Of a DNA stretch of 64,000 nt, positions 1 through 9,122 are shown one piece after another (position 1 is the first letter of the stretch; every line of letters begins with the position of its first letter). The stretch covers positions 558,001-622,000 of the forward strand of contig NZ_CP048397.1 in NCBI RefSeq assembly GCF_010384365.1, given 5' to 3'. The notes under the pieces are model-generated. The model did not search any database and was not told where the DNA came from. It saw only the letters and a program-made list of their open reading frames with translations. The DNA comes from Streptomyces sp. S4.7 (lineage in GTDB: Bacteria; Actinomycetota; Actinomycetes; Streptomycetales; Streptomycetaceae). Both the position numbers and the translations under genes were made by a program.

Positions 1-363
1 GGACTCGTCGTCGTTGACCCTGGCCTCCCCGCCGGTCGCGCGGCAGCGCACCGTGATGTCCAGGTACTGGCACTGGTCCCCGTTGGGGTAGGTGACGGGC
101 CGCGGCAGCGCCTGGACGAGCACGATCCGCTCCGCCGTGCAGCGCACGGCGGTCTCCTCGTACACCTCGCGCTCCGCCGTCACCGCGGGCTGCTCCCCCG
201 GCTCCGAGATCCCGCCGATGACCGACCAGTTGCCGGTGTCGGCGCGTCTGCCCAGCAGCACTCGGCCGTCGTCGTCGAAGACGACCGCGCTGATTCCCGG
301 CAGCAGCAGCAACTGGTGCCCGGCGGTGGCACGGATCTCGCGGATGAAGTCTGGCGTTCCCAT
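1..363 (-). CDS. NUDIX hydrolase (partial, C-terminus outside window)
   Basis: Reads from an ATG at 363 for 121 codons to the window edge, beginning MGTPDFIREIRATAGHQLLL. A complete Nudix box lies at about residues 52-74 (GGISEPGEQPA followed by REVYEET), so the protein should cleave nucleoside-diphosphate-linked compounds with Mg2+; the substrate cannot be told. The NGDQCQYLDI stretch with following beta strands is usual for ADP-ribose/NTP pyrophosphatase-type Nudix proteins. On the minus strand a TAGGGT hexamer (370-375) lies 6 nt before the ATG and there is no Shine-Dalgarno, suggesting a leaderless transcript. The lnt gene lies immediately upstream on the same strand. Confidence 0.9.
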   Translation of the reverse strand, partial: MGTPDFIREIRATAGHQLLLLPGISAVVFDDDGRVLLGRRADTGNWSVIGGISEPGEQPAVTAEREVYEETAVRCTAERIVLVQALPRPVTYPNGDQCQYLDITVRCRATGGEARVNDDES

Positions 364-385
364 GCCACGACCCTATGCGCCGGCA

Positions 386-2065
386 TCAGCTCATGTCGTC
401 GGAGGCGGGCCGTCGGCGGGCACGTACGGTGCGCGCGCCCACCCAGCCGAGACCGCCGACGGCGACGGCGACCAGCAGCGCCTCGGGCAGCGTGCCCATC
501 GTGGTGGCGGGTGTCCGCGAGGAGCGCAGCGGCATCTCACGGACCAGGGCGTCCGGGGTGAACATCTTCGACTCGTCGACGACCTCGCCGTCGGGCATGA
601 TCATCGCGCTGACGCCGCTGGTGACGGGGACGACGACGGCCCGGCTGTGCTCGACGGCCCGTACGCGGGACATCGCGAGCTGCTGGTAGGTCATCTCGCT
701 GCGCCCGAACGTGGCGTTGTTGCTCGGTACGGTGATGAGCTGCGCCCCGTGGGTGACGGTGTCGCGCACCGCCCAGTCGAAGGCGGCCTCGTAGCAGGTG
801 GCGAGACCGACCTTGGTGCCCGCGAGGTCGAACACGCCGACCTTGTCGCCCGGTCCGAAGTCGCGTCGCACCCGGTCGACGTCGGAGCTGAAGATCCGTA
901 CGAAGGAGCGCATCGGGATGTACTCGCCGAACGGCTGGACATGCCGCTTGTCGTACGTCGCGACGGGCCCGCGCTCGGGATCCCACTTGATCAGTGAGTT
1001 GCGCAGTTTGCCGGTGTCGGGCGAGAGCACGGAGCCGACCACCGTCGGCACGCCGATCGCCTTGACCGCGTCGTCGATGACGAGGCGGGCGTCACCGTTG
1101 CGGTAGGGGTCGAGGTCCGAGGAGTTCTCGGGCCACAGGACGAAGTCGGGCTTCGGCTCCTTGCCGGCCTTGACGTCGGCGGCGAGCTGTTCGGTGCGGT
1201 CGGCGTGGTTGTCGAGCACTTGGCGGCGCTGGGCGTTGAAGTCGAGCCCCAGGCGCGGGACGTTGCCCTGGATCGCCGCGACGGTCGCGGTGCCGTCCTC
1301 TGCGGAGTCGTCCACGAGGGGCAGCGCGGCGAGGGCGCCCACGACGGGGACGAGCACGGACAGCGCGGCGACGGCCACGGCGGCGCGCGGCACCGGCCGC
1401 GTCGTGCCCTCGGCGGGGCGGTCGGCGTCGATGTCGGCCTCGGCCGAGGGGGTGGGCGCGGCGGCGGCGTCGGCTCGGCGGGCGAGGACCAGACGGACGG
1501 CCTCGTACAGACCGAAGCCGCACAGCACGACGGCGAAACCCAGTACCGGCGTGCCGCCCACCGCCGCCAGCGGCAGGAACACGCCGTCCGCCTGGCCGAA
1601 GGCGATCTTGCCCCAGGGGAAGCCGCCGAACGGCACCCGGGCGCGCGCGGCCTCGCCGAGGATCCATACGGCGGCGGCGAACACCGGCCACGCGGGAAGC
1701 CGCGACACGGCCGCGATCCCCGTCCCGACGACGCCGATGAACAGCGCGGACACGGCGGCAAGCGCCACCCACGGCAGCGGGCCGACCTCTTCGCCCGTCC
1801 ACTTCAGCAGCGGCAGCAGGAAGCCGAGACCGGCGAGGAAGCCGAGACCGAATCCGGCGCGCGGGCGCCGGCCCCGCAGGGTCCAGCCGAGCAGGGCGAA
1901 TCCTGGCAGCGCCAGCCACCAGAGTGGGCGGGGCGGGAAGCTCGCGAAGAGCAGCAGCCCGGACAGTGCCGCGGCGCCGGGCCGTACGAACCGGCGCGGC
2001 CATCGGCTGCCACCGGGCGCGGGGGCGGGCTCGGTGGGTTCGACGGGGGTGATGGTGGTGCTCAC
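386..2065 (-). CDS. lnt: Apolipoprotein N-acyltransferase
   Basis: Integral membrane enzyme that adds the third acyl chain to the N-terminal cysteine of lipoproteins. The N-terminal half is a run of hydrophobic helices (from LSGLLLFASFPPRPLWWL onward); the C-terminal half is a carbon-nitrogen hydrolase domain starting at VAAIQGNVPRLG. The catalytic triad motifs are all present: Glu in WPENSSD, Lys in YDKRHVQPFGEY, Cys in LATCYEAAF. A hydrophobic helix (LPEALLVAVAVGGLGWVG) and a basic tail close it. I chose the GTG at 2065 (VSTTITPVEP) because a TAGACT hexamer at 2073-2078 sits 7 nt upstream, as in leaderless streptomycete genes; an in-frame ATG at 2152 would add 29 low-complexity residues. 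Streptomycetes often carry more than one Lnt, so this may be one of two. Confidence 0.92.
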   Translation of the reverse strand: MSTTITPVEPTEPAPAPGGSRWPRRFVRPGAAALSGLLLFASFPPRPLWWLALPGFALLGWTLRGRRPRAGFGLGFLAGLGFLLPLLKWTGEEVGPLPWVALAAVSALFIGVVGTGIAAVSRLPAWPVFAAAVWILGEAARARVPFGGFPWGKIAFGQADGVFLPLAAVGGTPVLGFAVVLCGFGLYEAVRLVLARRADAAAAPTPSAEADIDADRPAEGTTRPVPRAAVAVAALSVLVPVVGALAALPLVDDSAEDGTATVAAIQGNVPRLGLDFNAQRRQVLDNHADRTEQLAADVKAGKEPKPDFVLWPENSSDLDPYRNGDARLVIDDAVKAIGVPTVVGSVLSPDTGKLRNSLIKWDPERGPVATYDKRHVQPFGEYIPMRSFVRIFSSDVDRVRRDFGPGDKVGVFDLAGTKVGLATCYEAAFDWAVRDTVTHGAQLITVPSNNATFGRSEMTYQQLAMSRVRAVEHSRAVVVPVTSGVSAMIMPDGEVVDESKMFTPDALVREMPLRSSRTPATTMGTLPEALLVAVAVGGLGWVGARTVRARRRPASDDMS

Positions 2066-2317
2066 CCGGCGGAGTCTACGGTGGCGCCGCCGGAAGACGG
2101 CAGTCCGGCCGGGGTGCGGGGGCGGTGCGGGACGGGTTCCCGGCGCCTTCACGGGAGGCGGCGCGTCCCCTGCTCAGTCGAGAGTCGGCCGGGTACGGCC
2201 GGTCCGTCCACCACGCCGGTCCTCCGCCGTGGGACGCACCGGCCGCCGCAGGCCCCGCCCCGCCGGCGGACGGCGCCTGCATTCCGGATACGCCCCAGCG
2301 GGGATCTCGCCGGGCTC

Positions 2318-2905
2318 TCAGACCCCGGCCGGGCCGAAACCCTGCTTGGCCGGGCGCGCCTTCCCGGTGGCCGCCGCGCGGAGCCGGTCGCGGATGACGC
2401 CGACCGCCGCCTCGGCGTCGTCGACCGTCACCGTGAACGTCCTGCCGTCGCCGAGGCTCAGCACGACGCCCTCGCCGCGCCGTACCACCACGGCCGTGCC
2501 CTGCTCGGGCCGCCAGCGGTAGCCCCAGCCGCCCCACTGGCGGGGTGTGACACTGGGCGCGAAGTCCGCGCCCGTCACCTGGGCGAGCGGGATACGGCGG
2601 CGTGGCAGTCCGACGTGGCCGCAGCGCACTTCCAGGTGCTCGTGATCGACCTTGACGTGTACGTGCACGAAGGCCAGCGTGCCGAAGAGGATCAGCAGTC
2701 CGGCGGCCACACAGCCGACCACCGACGCGGCCAGGGCGACGACGCCGGTGGCCCAGGAGGATTGGATCGCCAGCTCGATACCGAGCGCGAGGCAGGCCGC
2801 GCCCACGACGGCGAACAGCCACTGAAAACGGTTGGTCGCTCGGCCGGTCCAGGTTTCGGGGAGGGGCTCTGTGCCAGGCCCCCCTCGCCGGGGGTGCTCC
2901 GTCAT
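2318..2905 (-). CDS. Membrane protein with PH-like C-terminal domain
   Basis: 195 residues. Two hydrophobic helices (about residues 28-50 and 52-84) precede a beta-rich soluble region with VDHEHLEVRCGHVGLPRRRIPLAQV, followed by GTAVVVRRGEGVVLSLGDG, the strand pattern of bacterial PH-like domains. This architecture is common in actinobacterial two-TM proteins of unknown function; no catalytic motif is visible. The ATG at 2905 is preceded 6 nt upstream by TACGCT (2912-2917), suggesting a leaderless message. It is flanked by lnt and the racemase-like gene on the same strand but with gaps too long for tight coupling. Confidence 0.7.
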   Translation of the reverse strand: MTEHPRRGGPGTEPLPETWTGRATNRFQWLFAVVGAACLALGIELAIQSSWATGVVALAASVVGCVAAGLLILFGTLAFVHVHVKVDHEHLEVRCGHVGLPRRRIPLAQVTGADFAPSVTPRQWGGWGYRWRPEQGTAVVVRRGEGVVLSLGDGRTFTVTVDDAEAAVGVIRDRLRAAATGKARPAKQGFGPAGV

Positions 2906-3028
2906 GGGTGCAGCGTACTCACGATCCGCCCGGTGAGCACCGCCCCGACGGGGTCCGGAATGAGTGACTCCGGCAACAGATCACCGCCGGCGCCCCCACC
3001 CGCGCGCCGACAACAGCGGGCGCCGGTT

Positions 3029-3817
3029 CTAGTGCGCGTGGGTGACGGCGGCGAGCAGGCGGCCCTCCGCGTAGGTCAGGGCCGGGTCGGGCAGCGCGGA
3101 GGGCCGGCCACTGTGCAGGACGGTGAGGTCACCGGGCTCCGCGGTGTCCCCGGGGGCCGGTATGTCGCCGAGCCGGCGCAGCGCCTGCGCCGCGACGGCC
3201 TCGGCCGAGCCGTGGAGCGCGACATCCGCCAGACCGGGCCGCCGAAGGGCCGCGCGGATGCGTTCACCGACGAGTTCGTAGTGGGTGCAGCCCAGGACGA
3301 CGGTCCTCACCTCGCCGGGTGTGCGCAGCGCCGCCGCGGCGACGGCGGCGGCGATGCCCGCCTCGTCCGCGTGCTCCACCGCGTCGGCGAGACCCGGGCA
3401 CGGCACCTCGGTGACGTCGACGGAGGCGGCGAAGGTACGGATGAGGTCGCGCTGGTAGGGGCTGCCCGTGGTGGCCGGGGTGGCCCAGATCGCGATGGGC
3501 AGGCCCCGGGCCGCCGCCGGCTTGATCGCGGGGACCGTGCCGATGACGGGGAGACCCGGCTCCAGGGCGGCGCGCAGCGCGGGCAGGGCGTGCACCGAGG
3601 CGGTGTTGCAGGCGACGATCAGCGCGTCGGGCCGGTGCGCGGCGGCGGCGCGGGCCACCGTGAGCGCACGCGCGACGACGTCGTCGGGGGTACGCGGCCC
3701 CCACGGCATGCCGGCGGGATCAAAGGAGAGTACGAGACCCGCGTCCGGCCGGAGCCGACGCATTGCGGCGGCGGCGGCGAGCAGCCCGATGCCGGAGTCC
3801 ATCAGCGCGATCTTCAC
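3029..3817 (-). CDS. Aspartate/glutamate racemase family protein (MurI-like)
   Basis: 262 residues with the two-cysteine racemase layout: N-terminal ALMDSGIGLL, first catalytic Cys in IVACNTASVHALP, second in VVLGCTHYEL. These match glutamate racemase, which interconverts L- and D-glutamate for peptidoglycan. The usual MurI N-terminus IGIFDSGVGGL is altered to IALMDSGIGLLAAAA, and the general divergence suggests a paralogue rather than the housekeeping MurI, so the substrate is uncertain. The start is GTG at 3817; TAAGGT (3824-3829) lies 6 nt upstream, again looking leaderless. It is divergent from the HpnB-like gene. Confidence 0.8.
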   Translation of the reverse strand: MKIALMDSGIGLLAAAAAMRRLRPDAGLVLSFDPAGMPWGPRTPDDVVARALTVARAAAAHRPDALIVACNTASVHALPALRAALEPGLPVIGTVPAIKPAAARGLPIAIWATPATTGSPYQRDLIRTFAASVDVTEVPCPGLADAVEHADEAGIAAAVAAAALRTPGEVRTVVLGCTHYELVGERIRAALRRPGLADVALHGSAEAVAAQALRRLGDIPAPGDTAEPGDLTVLHSGRPSALPDPALTYAEGRLLAAVTHAH

Positions 3818-3875
3818 CCGGTCACCTTAGACGACGGGCCTTGCGGTCCCGCCGATCTGGGGCAGACTGCGGCGA

Positions 3876-5048
3876 ATGAGCGCCATTGCCTGGATCGCCG
3901 CGGTCTCGCTGGCCGCCTGGGGCTTTCTGTTGCTGGGTCAGGGTTTCTTCTGGCGTACGGATCAGCGGCTGCCGCCGCGTGAGGCTCCGCCGGTTTGGCC
4001 GTCGGTCGCACTGGTCGTGCCCGCGCGCGACGAGGCGGACATGCTGCCGGTGAGTCTGCCGTCGCTGCTGGCGCAGGACTATCCGGGGCGGGCGGAGATC
4101 TTCCTCGTCGACGATTCCAGCACCGACGGTACGGGCGCGCTGGCCAGGGAGCTGGCCGACCGGCTGGGCGGGCTGCCGCTGACGGTTCTCTCGCCGCCCG
4201 AGCCGGCGCCGGGCTGGACGGGGAAGCTGTGGGCGCTGCGTCATGGCATCGAACTGGCGCGGGCGGAGCGGCCCGACTACCTCCTCCTCACCGATGCCGA
4301 CATCGCGCACGAGCCGGACAGTCTCCGCGAGTTGGTGGCCGCCGCGACGACGAACGGTCTCGACCTGGTCTCGCAGATGGCCCGGCTGCGGGTGGCGACC
4401 GCGTGGGAGCGGCTGATCGTGCCCGCCTTCGTCTACTTCTTCTCGCAGCTGTATCCGTTCCGCCGGGTCAACAAGGCGGGGGCGCGTACGGCGGCGGCGG
4501 CCGGCGGGTGCGTACTGCTGCGGACCGGGGCCGCCGAGCGGGCGCGGATCCCCGACTCCATCCGGCAGGCCGTGATCGACGACGTGTCGCTGGCCCGTGC
4601 GGTGCGGAAGGCCGGGGGACGGATCTGGCTCGGTCTCGCGGAGCGGGTGGACAGCGTGCGGCCGTATCCGAGACTGACCGATCTGTGGCGGATGGTGGCG
4701 CGCAGCGCGTACGCCCAGCTCCTGCACAACCCGCTGCTGCTCATCGGCACCGTGACCGGCCTCGCGGTCATCTATCTGGCGCCGCCCGTGGCGGTGTACG
4801 CGGGCCTGGCGGGCGGTGACACGTCCGCCGGTCTGCTGGGCGGCGGGGCGTGGGCGGTGATGGCGGGGACGTACGTACCGGTGCTGCGGTACTACCGGCA
4901 GTCGCTCTGGCTCGCTCCCCTGCTGCCCGTCACCGCCCTGCTCTACCTCCTGATGACCGTCGACTCGGCCGTGCGGCACTACCGGGGCCACGGTGCGGCC
5001 TGGAAGGGGCGTACCTACGCCCGTCCGCAGGCCGCACCGGAGCGTTGA
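3876..5048 (+). CDS. Glycosyltransferase family 2, HpnB-like (hopene-associated)
   Basis: 390 residues. An N-terminal helix (AAVSLAAWGFLLLGQGFFW) anchors a GT-A catalytic domain containing VALVVPARDEADMLPVSL, LVDDSSTDGTG and the metal-binding LLTDADIAHEPD; QAVIDDVSLARAVRKAGG is the acceptor-side motif. Two or three C-terminal TM helices (LLLIGTVTGLAVIYLAPPV and later) follow. The order and length fit the hopene-associated glycosyltransferase HpnB family, although no other hopanoid gene lies in this window, so a role in hopanoid metabolism is inference. It ends convergently with the TerD gene, separated by a short hairpin. Confidence 0.85.
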   Translation: MSAIAWIAAVSLAAWGFLLLGQGFFWRTDQRLPPREAPPVWPSVALVVPARDEADMLPVSLPSLLAQDYPGRAEIFLVDDSSTDGTGALARELADRLGGLPLTVLSPPEPAPGWTGKLWALRHGIELARAERPDYLLLTDADIAHEPDSLRELVAAATTNGLDLVSQMARLRVATAWERLIVPAFVYFFSQLYPFRRVNKAGARTAAAAGGCVLLRTGAAERARIPDSIRQAVIDDVSLARAVRKAGGRIWLGLAERVDSVRPYPRLTDLWRMVARSAYAQLLHNPLLLIGTVTGLAVIYLAPPVAVYAGLAGGDTSAGLLGGGAWAVMAGTYVPVLRYYRQSLWLAPLLPVTALLYLLMTVDSAVRHYRGHGAAWKGRTYARPQAAPER

Positions 5049-5049
5049 G

Positions 5050-5068
5050 CCCGGCCGCGGTGGCCGGG
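5050..5068. terminator. Hairpin between convergent genes
   Basis: CCCGGCC, 5-nt loop GCGGT, GGCCGGG: a perfect 7-bp stem in the 39-bp gap between the HpnB-like gene and the TerD gene, which converge here. There is no U-tract, as is common for streptomycete terminators. Confidence 0.5.
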
Positions 5069-5087
5069 GACGGAGCCGGCGGAGGGG

Positions 5088-6374
5088 TCACTTCCGGCCG
5101 GGTGTCCAGTTCATGCCCCAGCCGTACGCGTAGTCGATGGTGCGCTGGGGGCTGACTCCGCGTTCGGGTACGAGAAAACGCGCTTCGCGCTGGACCAGCA
5201 GATCGGAGCCGGTATTGGTGATCAATGCGAGCGCGCAGACCGTCGAGGGAACCGTGCACTCGCCGAGGGAGAAGTCGATCGCCGCCCCGTTCCGCGGCTG
5301 GAGTGTGACCGTCGCGTCGAGATCGGCGAAACTGCGCGCCCCTTCGTAGATCGTCACGAAGATGACGACACGGCGCAGTTGGTTCTTGTGGTCGAGGTTG
5401 ATGCTGAGATTCTCGCCGTTGGCCGAACCGCCGGTGCGGTCGTCACCGTCGAGATGGATGAACGGCGGCTGGTGGAGCGCCCCGAAGGCATTACCGAGTG
5501 CCTGGACGACGCCTTTGCGGCCGTCGGTCAGTTCGTAGAGCGCGCACAGGTCGAGGTCGAGGTCGCCGTGCATGGCGACGGCACGGCCCAGCTTGGCGCC
5601 CCAGCCCTTGAACTGCTTGCGCACCTGCCAGCTGAGATTGACGCGCATCTCACCGGAGTTGCCGCCCTGCTTGGACAGCGAGACGGACGGAGCGTCCTTG
5701 GTGAGCGTGACCTTGGTGAGCCGTACGGGAGCGGGGGCCGGGGGCGCGGGCGGCGCCGGCGGTGCGGCGGGCGTGTGCACGGGCGGGGCGGGGGCCGCGA
5801 CCGGGGCGGGCGGCGCGGGGGTCATCGGCGCCGGGGCCGCCGCCTGCTGAGGCTCGTCCACACTGATGCCGAAGTCCGTCGCGAGGCCCTCCAGTCCGCT
5901 GCTGTAGCCCTGGCCGACCGAGCGGAACTTCCAGGCGCCCTGGCGCCGGTAGAGCTCACCGAGCACGAACGCCGTCTCGATGGTCGCGTCCTGGCTGTCG
6001 TAGCGCGCGATCTCGGCGCCCGACGCCGCGTCGAGGACACGTACGTAGAGTCCGGGCACCCGGCCGAAGTTGCCGCCGTCCGCCGACGCGGCGACGACGA
6101 TCCGCTCGATGTCGGCCTCCACACGGGCCAGATCGACGGAGAGGGTGTCCGTCACCGTGCCGGGACCTGTGCCTTTTCCGTCGTAGCGCACCGCGCCCGA
6201 GGCGTGCGCGGACTGGTTGTAGAAAACGAAGTCCGCGTCCGAGCGGACCTTTCCCGCCTTCAGCAGAAGAGCCGACGCGTCGACATCCGGGGTCCCCGGC
6301 GACGAACGCCATCCCAATTCGACACGCACACCCGGTGCCGACACCGGAACATTGGCTCCTTTAAGCATGGACAT
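5088..6374 (-). CDS. TerD family protein with two TerD domains
   Basis: Two calcium-binding tellurium-resistance-type beta sandwiches in tandem. The first (about residues 1-175) has [19 protein letters not shown] and [10 protein letters not shown]; the second (about 219-428) has [35 protein letters not shown] and HLDGDDRTG, the acidic residues expected to bind Ca2+. A linker at about 176-218 is almost all Pro and Ala. TerD proteins form stress-response complexes at the membrane in many bacteria; the exact role in actinomycetes is unclear. I chose ATG 6374: GGGGGCG lies just upstream. A further ATG two codons on and one at 6386 are alternatives. No other ter genes are adjacent. Confidence 0.85.
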   Translation of the reverse strand: MSMLKGANVPVSAPGVRVELGWRSSPGTPDVDASALLLKAGKVRSDADFVFYNQSAHASGAVRYDGKGTGPGTVTDTLSVDLARVEADIERIVVAASADGGNFGRVPGLYVRVLDAASGAEIARYDSQDATIETAFVLGELYRRQGAWKFRSVGQGYSSGLEGLATDFGISVDEPQQAAAPAPMTPAPPAPVAAPAPPVHTPAAPPAPPAPPAPAPVRLTKVTLTKDAPSVSLSKQGGNSGEMRVNLSWQVRKQFKGWGAKLGRAVAMHGDLDLDLCALYELTDGRKGVVQALGNAFGALHQPPFIHLDGDDRTGGSANGENLSINLDHKNQLRRVVIFVTIYEGARSFADLDATVTLQPRNGAAIDFSLGECTVPSTVCALALITNTGSDLLVQREARFLVPERGVSPQRTIDYAYGWGMNWTPGRK

Positions 6375-6627
6375 GCTCGCCCCCATCGAGAGTCGGGTGA
6401 CCGAAAGTTTTCCGTCGCGCCAAACCTAATCGCTGAAACAGCCGTCGCGCCCCCGACGACCGACGAGTAACCCCTCCGGAGCTTGCCCTTTACACGATCA
6501 CTACGCTGCCGGACGACCGATTTTCCCAAGTTCGCTCGCATTGGGGATCCGAAGTCGCCCACACCGCCGGAAACAACCCCCTTATCGGACTCCCCAACCG
6601 GCACATCGTGGGCTTAACTTATGTTCC

Positions 6628-7146
6628 ATGACCTCCCCCCGCGCCACCTACGGCGGCGGTTACTACACCGCGCCGTCGTTCCCGGACACCCCGATCTACG
6701 ACTCCCTGGTCGCGGAGCGGGGCATGCCTCAGATCGCCCCGATCCGAGTGCCTTCCGCCTACGACACCGGCAGCAGCCACCAGAGCAACAGCTATCTGCC
6801 GGCGCTGCCTTCGGCGCTTCCCGCACTTCCGGCGGCTCCTTCGCAGCCCACGCCGTCCTACGGCGGCTACCAGCCGCAGCCTGCGCAGCACCCCGTGCCG
6901 CTCCAGCACGCCCCGGCGCCCTATGTTCCGCAGCAGGCGCCGCCTCGCGGCTACCAGGGCGCCCAGCCCTATCCACCCCAACAGCAGCAACAGCAGCCGC
7001 GTCCCCAGCAGCCCCGCCCGCCGCAGCAGCGACCGGGGTCGGCGACGGGGTACGAGGCGATGCGCCCCGCCTCACCGCGTCCGGCGCCCGCGCCGGTGCA
7101 GTACGACGACCCGTACAACCGCCCGTACCAGAGCCGGGGTTACTGA
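6628..7146 (+). CDS. Pro/Gln/Tyr-rich conserved hypothetical protein
   Basis: 172 residues. The first ~45 residues look structured and conserved (YGGGYYTAPSFPDTPIYDSL, AERGMPQIAPIRVPSAYDTG); the rest is low complexity, dominated by Pro, Gln, Ala and Tyr with a QQQQQQ run, ending in YDDPYNRPYQSRGY. I recognise it only as a streptomycete-type hypothetical (possibly the DUF6643 group, not checked). No signal peptide or TM helix; probably a disordered cytoplasmic protein. TAACTT (6615-6620) is 7 nt before the ATG, so the mRNA may be leaderless. It is divergent from the double-TerD gene, with a 250-bp gap that must hold both promoters. Confidence 0.75.
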   Translation: MTSPRATYGGGYYTAPSFPDTPIYDSLVAERGMPQIAPIRVPSAYDTGSSHQSNSYLPALPSALPALPAAPSQPTPSYGGYQPQPAQHPVPLQHAPAPYVPQQAPPRGYQGAQPYPPQQQQQQPRPQQPRPPQQRPGSATGYEAMRPASPRPAPAPVQYDDPYNRPYQSRGY

Positions 7147-7228
7147 CACCGGGGGCTCCGGGAGGACCTGCGCGAGCGGCTCACCGGTACGGGCGGAGGG
7201 AGTGGGGGCTCCCTGGCAGGATGGCCGT

Positions 7229-8194
7229 ATGTCTCAGCCGCTCACTCCAGTCCTGCACGCCCTGCGCGTCCATCCGGTGAAGTCGGTGGGAGGTTTCACC
7301 GCGGACAGCGCGGTCGTGGAGCCCTGGGGTCTGGCGGGAGACCGCCGGTGGACGCTGATCGACGAGTCGGGCACCGCTGTCACACAGCGCGAGTCGCCCC
7401 GGCTCGCGCTGGCCCGCGCCGAGCCGCTGCGGGACGGCGGGCTCGTGCTGCGCGCGCCCGGCCTGGAGCCGGTGGAGGTCGCACGCCCCAGAACGGGCGG
7501 CGCCCGGACAGCCGCGCCACGAGGCGGCCCGCGAACAACCGAACCGCGGCCGGCCGGCCCGCGAACAGCCGTGCGGGGAACAGGTGTTGGCGTCGATCCG
7601 GCGGAGGCCGAGCCACCCGCCGACGTGCACGACGTCGTGGTGGACATCTTCGGGACCAAGGTCGACGCCTCGCTCGCCGATGCGCGGGCGAGCGACTGGT
7701 TCAGCCGCCACCTCGGGGTAAAGGTCCGGCTGGCACACATGGGGGAACCGGCGAGTGCCCGGCCGGTCGATCCGGCCTACGCCCGCCCCGGGGACACCGT
7801 CGCCTTCGCCGACAGCCATCCCTTGCTCGTCGTCACCGTCTCCTCCTTCGACGCCCTCAACTCCCTGGTGGCGCAGGGCGACCACGCCGACGAGGGGCCC
7901 CTGCCGATGGACCGCTTCCGGCCCAATCTCGTCGTGGCCGGGACCGCCCCCTGGGCGGAGGACGGATGGCGCCGGATCACCGTGGGCGAGGTCACCTTCC
8001 GCGTCGCCAAGCCGTGCGGACGCTGTGTGATCACCACGACCGACCAGCGGACGGCGGGGCGCGGCAAGGAACCGCTGCGTACGCTCGCCCGGCACCGCCG
8101 CATCGACGGCAAGCTGGTCTTCGGGCAGAAGCTGGTGCCCGAGAACACCGGTACGGTGCAGGTGGGAGACGTGGTGAGGGTGTTCACGGACTGA
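7229..8194 (+). CDS. MOSC domain-containing protein with low-complexity insert
   Basis: 321 residues. An N-terminal MOSC beta-barrel (LHALRVHPVKSVGGF, GLAGDRRWTLIDESG) is followed by a C-terminal MOSC domain with FRVAKPCGRCVITTTDQRT, whose Cys is the residue that handles sulfur or molybdopterin in mARC/YiiM-like proteins. ARPVDPAYARPGDTVAFAD and PMDRFRPNLVV are usual family motifs. Between the halves (about residues 87-127) lies an Arg/Pro/Thr-rich stretch with degenerate GPRTxxPR units that homologues would not be expected to carry. Likely a molybdenum-cofactor-dependent reductase or sulfur carrier; partner unknown. A CAGGAT hexamer about 7 nt before ATG may be a weak -10. Confidence 0.85.
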   Translation: MSQPLTPVLHALRVHPVKSVGGFTADSAVVEPWGLAGDRRWTLIDESGTAVTQRESPRLALARAEPLRDGGLVLRAPGLEPVEVARPRTGGARTAAPRGGPRTTEPRPAGPRTAVRGTGVGVDPAEAEPPADVHDVVVDIFGTKVDASLADARASDWFSRHLGVKVRLAHMGEPASARPVDPAYARPGDTVAFADSHPLLVVTVSSFDALNSLVAQGDHADEGPLPMDRFRPNLVVAGTAPWAEDGWRRITVGEVTFRVAKPCGRCVITTTDQRTAGRGKEPLRTLARHRRIDGKLVFGQKLVPENTGTVQVGDVVRVFTD

Positions 8195-8326
8195 CACCGC
8201 CGCCGGTCCGACCCGTCGAACCCAGGGGTGATTTCGCTCTCCCTTCCGCCCTTTTGTGCGTGAGCCGGGCTCCATGGGGCTATGACGGACAGGGGAACGG
8301 ACGGAAGACGGAAGGGGTGCGGCGCG

Positions 8327-8935
8327 ATGCGAGCGGTCGTGGGGCTCCGGCGCTGGCGGCACAACCCGCTGCGAAGAAGGACCGATCTCGTCGAGGCGTG
8401 GGTCGCGCTCGGCGCGCTCGTCCTGATGTTCCTCGCCGTCCCGGTGATTGGCTGGATCTCTGGCACGGCGACCGACGAGGCGTTCCGGCGGACGATCCGT
8501 ACCCAGCACGAGGACCGGCACCGCACGCAGGCGCTGGTGGTCCGCCTCACCACGGCTCCCGCCCGTGTCATGTACGACCCCGAGACCTCGGCCGAGCGCG
8601 AGAGCGGCCGGCCGGTGATCGCCAAGTGGACTGCGCCGGACGGGAGTCGGCACACCGAGACCGTCCGCTCGGCGCCGGCCACGGTCCGGGCAGGCGACAC
8701 CTTCCCGGTCTGGACCGACCGCGGCGGACAGCTCACCAAGCGGCCGACGGATCCCACCACCGCCCGTACGCACGCCGTGCTGGCGGGAATCGGGGCCGCC
8801 GCGTTCGCCGCCGCTCTGGTCGAGGCCGCCAGACGGCTGGCGGTCGGGATGCTCAACCGACGCCGGTACGCACGGCTCGACCTGGCGTGGGCCCAGGCCG
8901 GTCCGGATTGGGGCCGTACGGGCGCGGGCAGCTGA
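8327..8935 (+). CDS. Two-TM membrane protein (Rv1733c-like)
   Basis: About 202 residues. Basic N-terminus, TM helix (VALGALVLMFLAVPVIGWI), a roughly 110-residue extracytoplasmic loop with an RTQHEDRHRTQALVVRLT segment and a WTAPDGSRHTETV beta stretch, a second TM helix (AVLAGIGAAAFAAALVEAA), and a short cytoplasmic tail. This layout matches the actinobacterial Rv1733c-like family, whose function is unknown. I chose ATG 8327 because GGAAGGGG precedes it by 9 nt; an in-frame ATG at 8282 lacks such a site. Confidence 0.75.
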   Translation: MRAVVGLRRWRHNPLRRRTDLVEAWVALGALVLMFLAVPVIGWISGTATDEAFRRTIRTQHEDRHRTQALVVRLTTAPARVMYDPETSAERESGRPVIAKWTAPDGSRHTETVRSAPATVRAGDTFPVWTDRGGQLTKRPTDPTTARTHAVLAGIGAAAFAAALVEAARRLAVGMLNRRRYARLDLAWAQAGPDWGRTGAGS

Positions 8936-9122
8936 CCCGAGGGACCCGAACAGCACTTCTCACCGTGCCCGGAACCGCTCTTGGGTCAACCCACCGGTGC
9001 CGCGCGCGCTACGGTGGTGCGACCCGGTCCGCCGTCGTGGCCGGGGCTTCCTTGAATTGACCCGGAGCGGGTCCGATCGGCACGGCACGCGCAGGCGCAC
9101 GAGGTGGGGACAGAACAACACC

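Noticed and set aside
1205..3982. Open frame of 925 codons on the plus strand
   Set aside because: Antisense to lnt, the PH-like and racemase-like genes; composition is a high-GC shadow with no recognisable domain.
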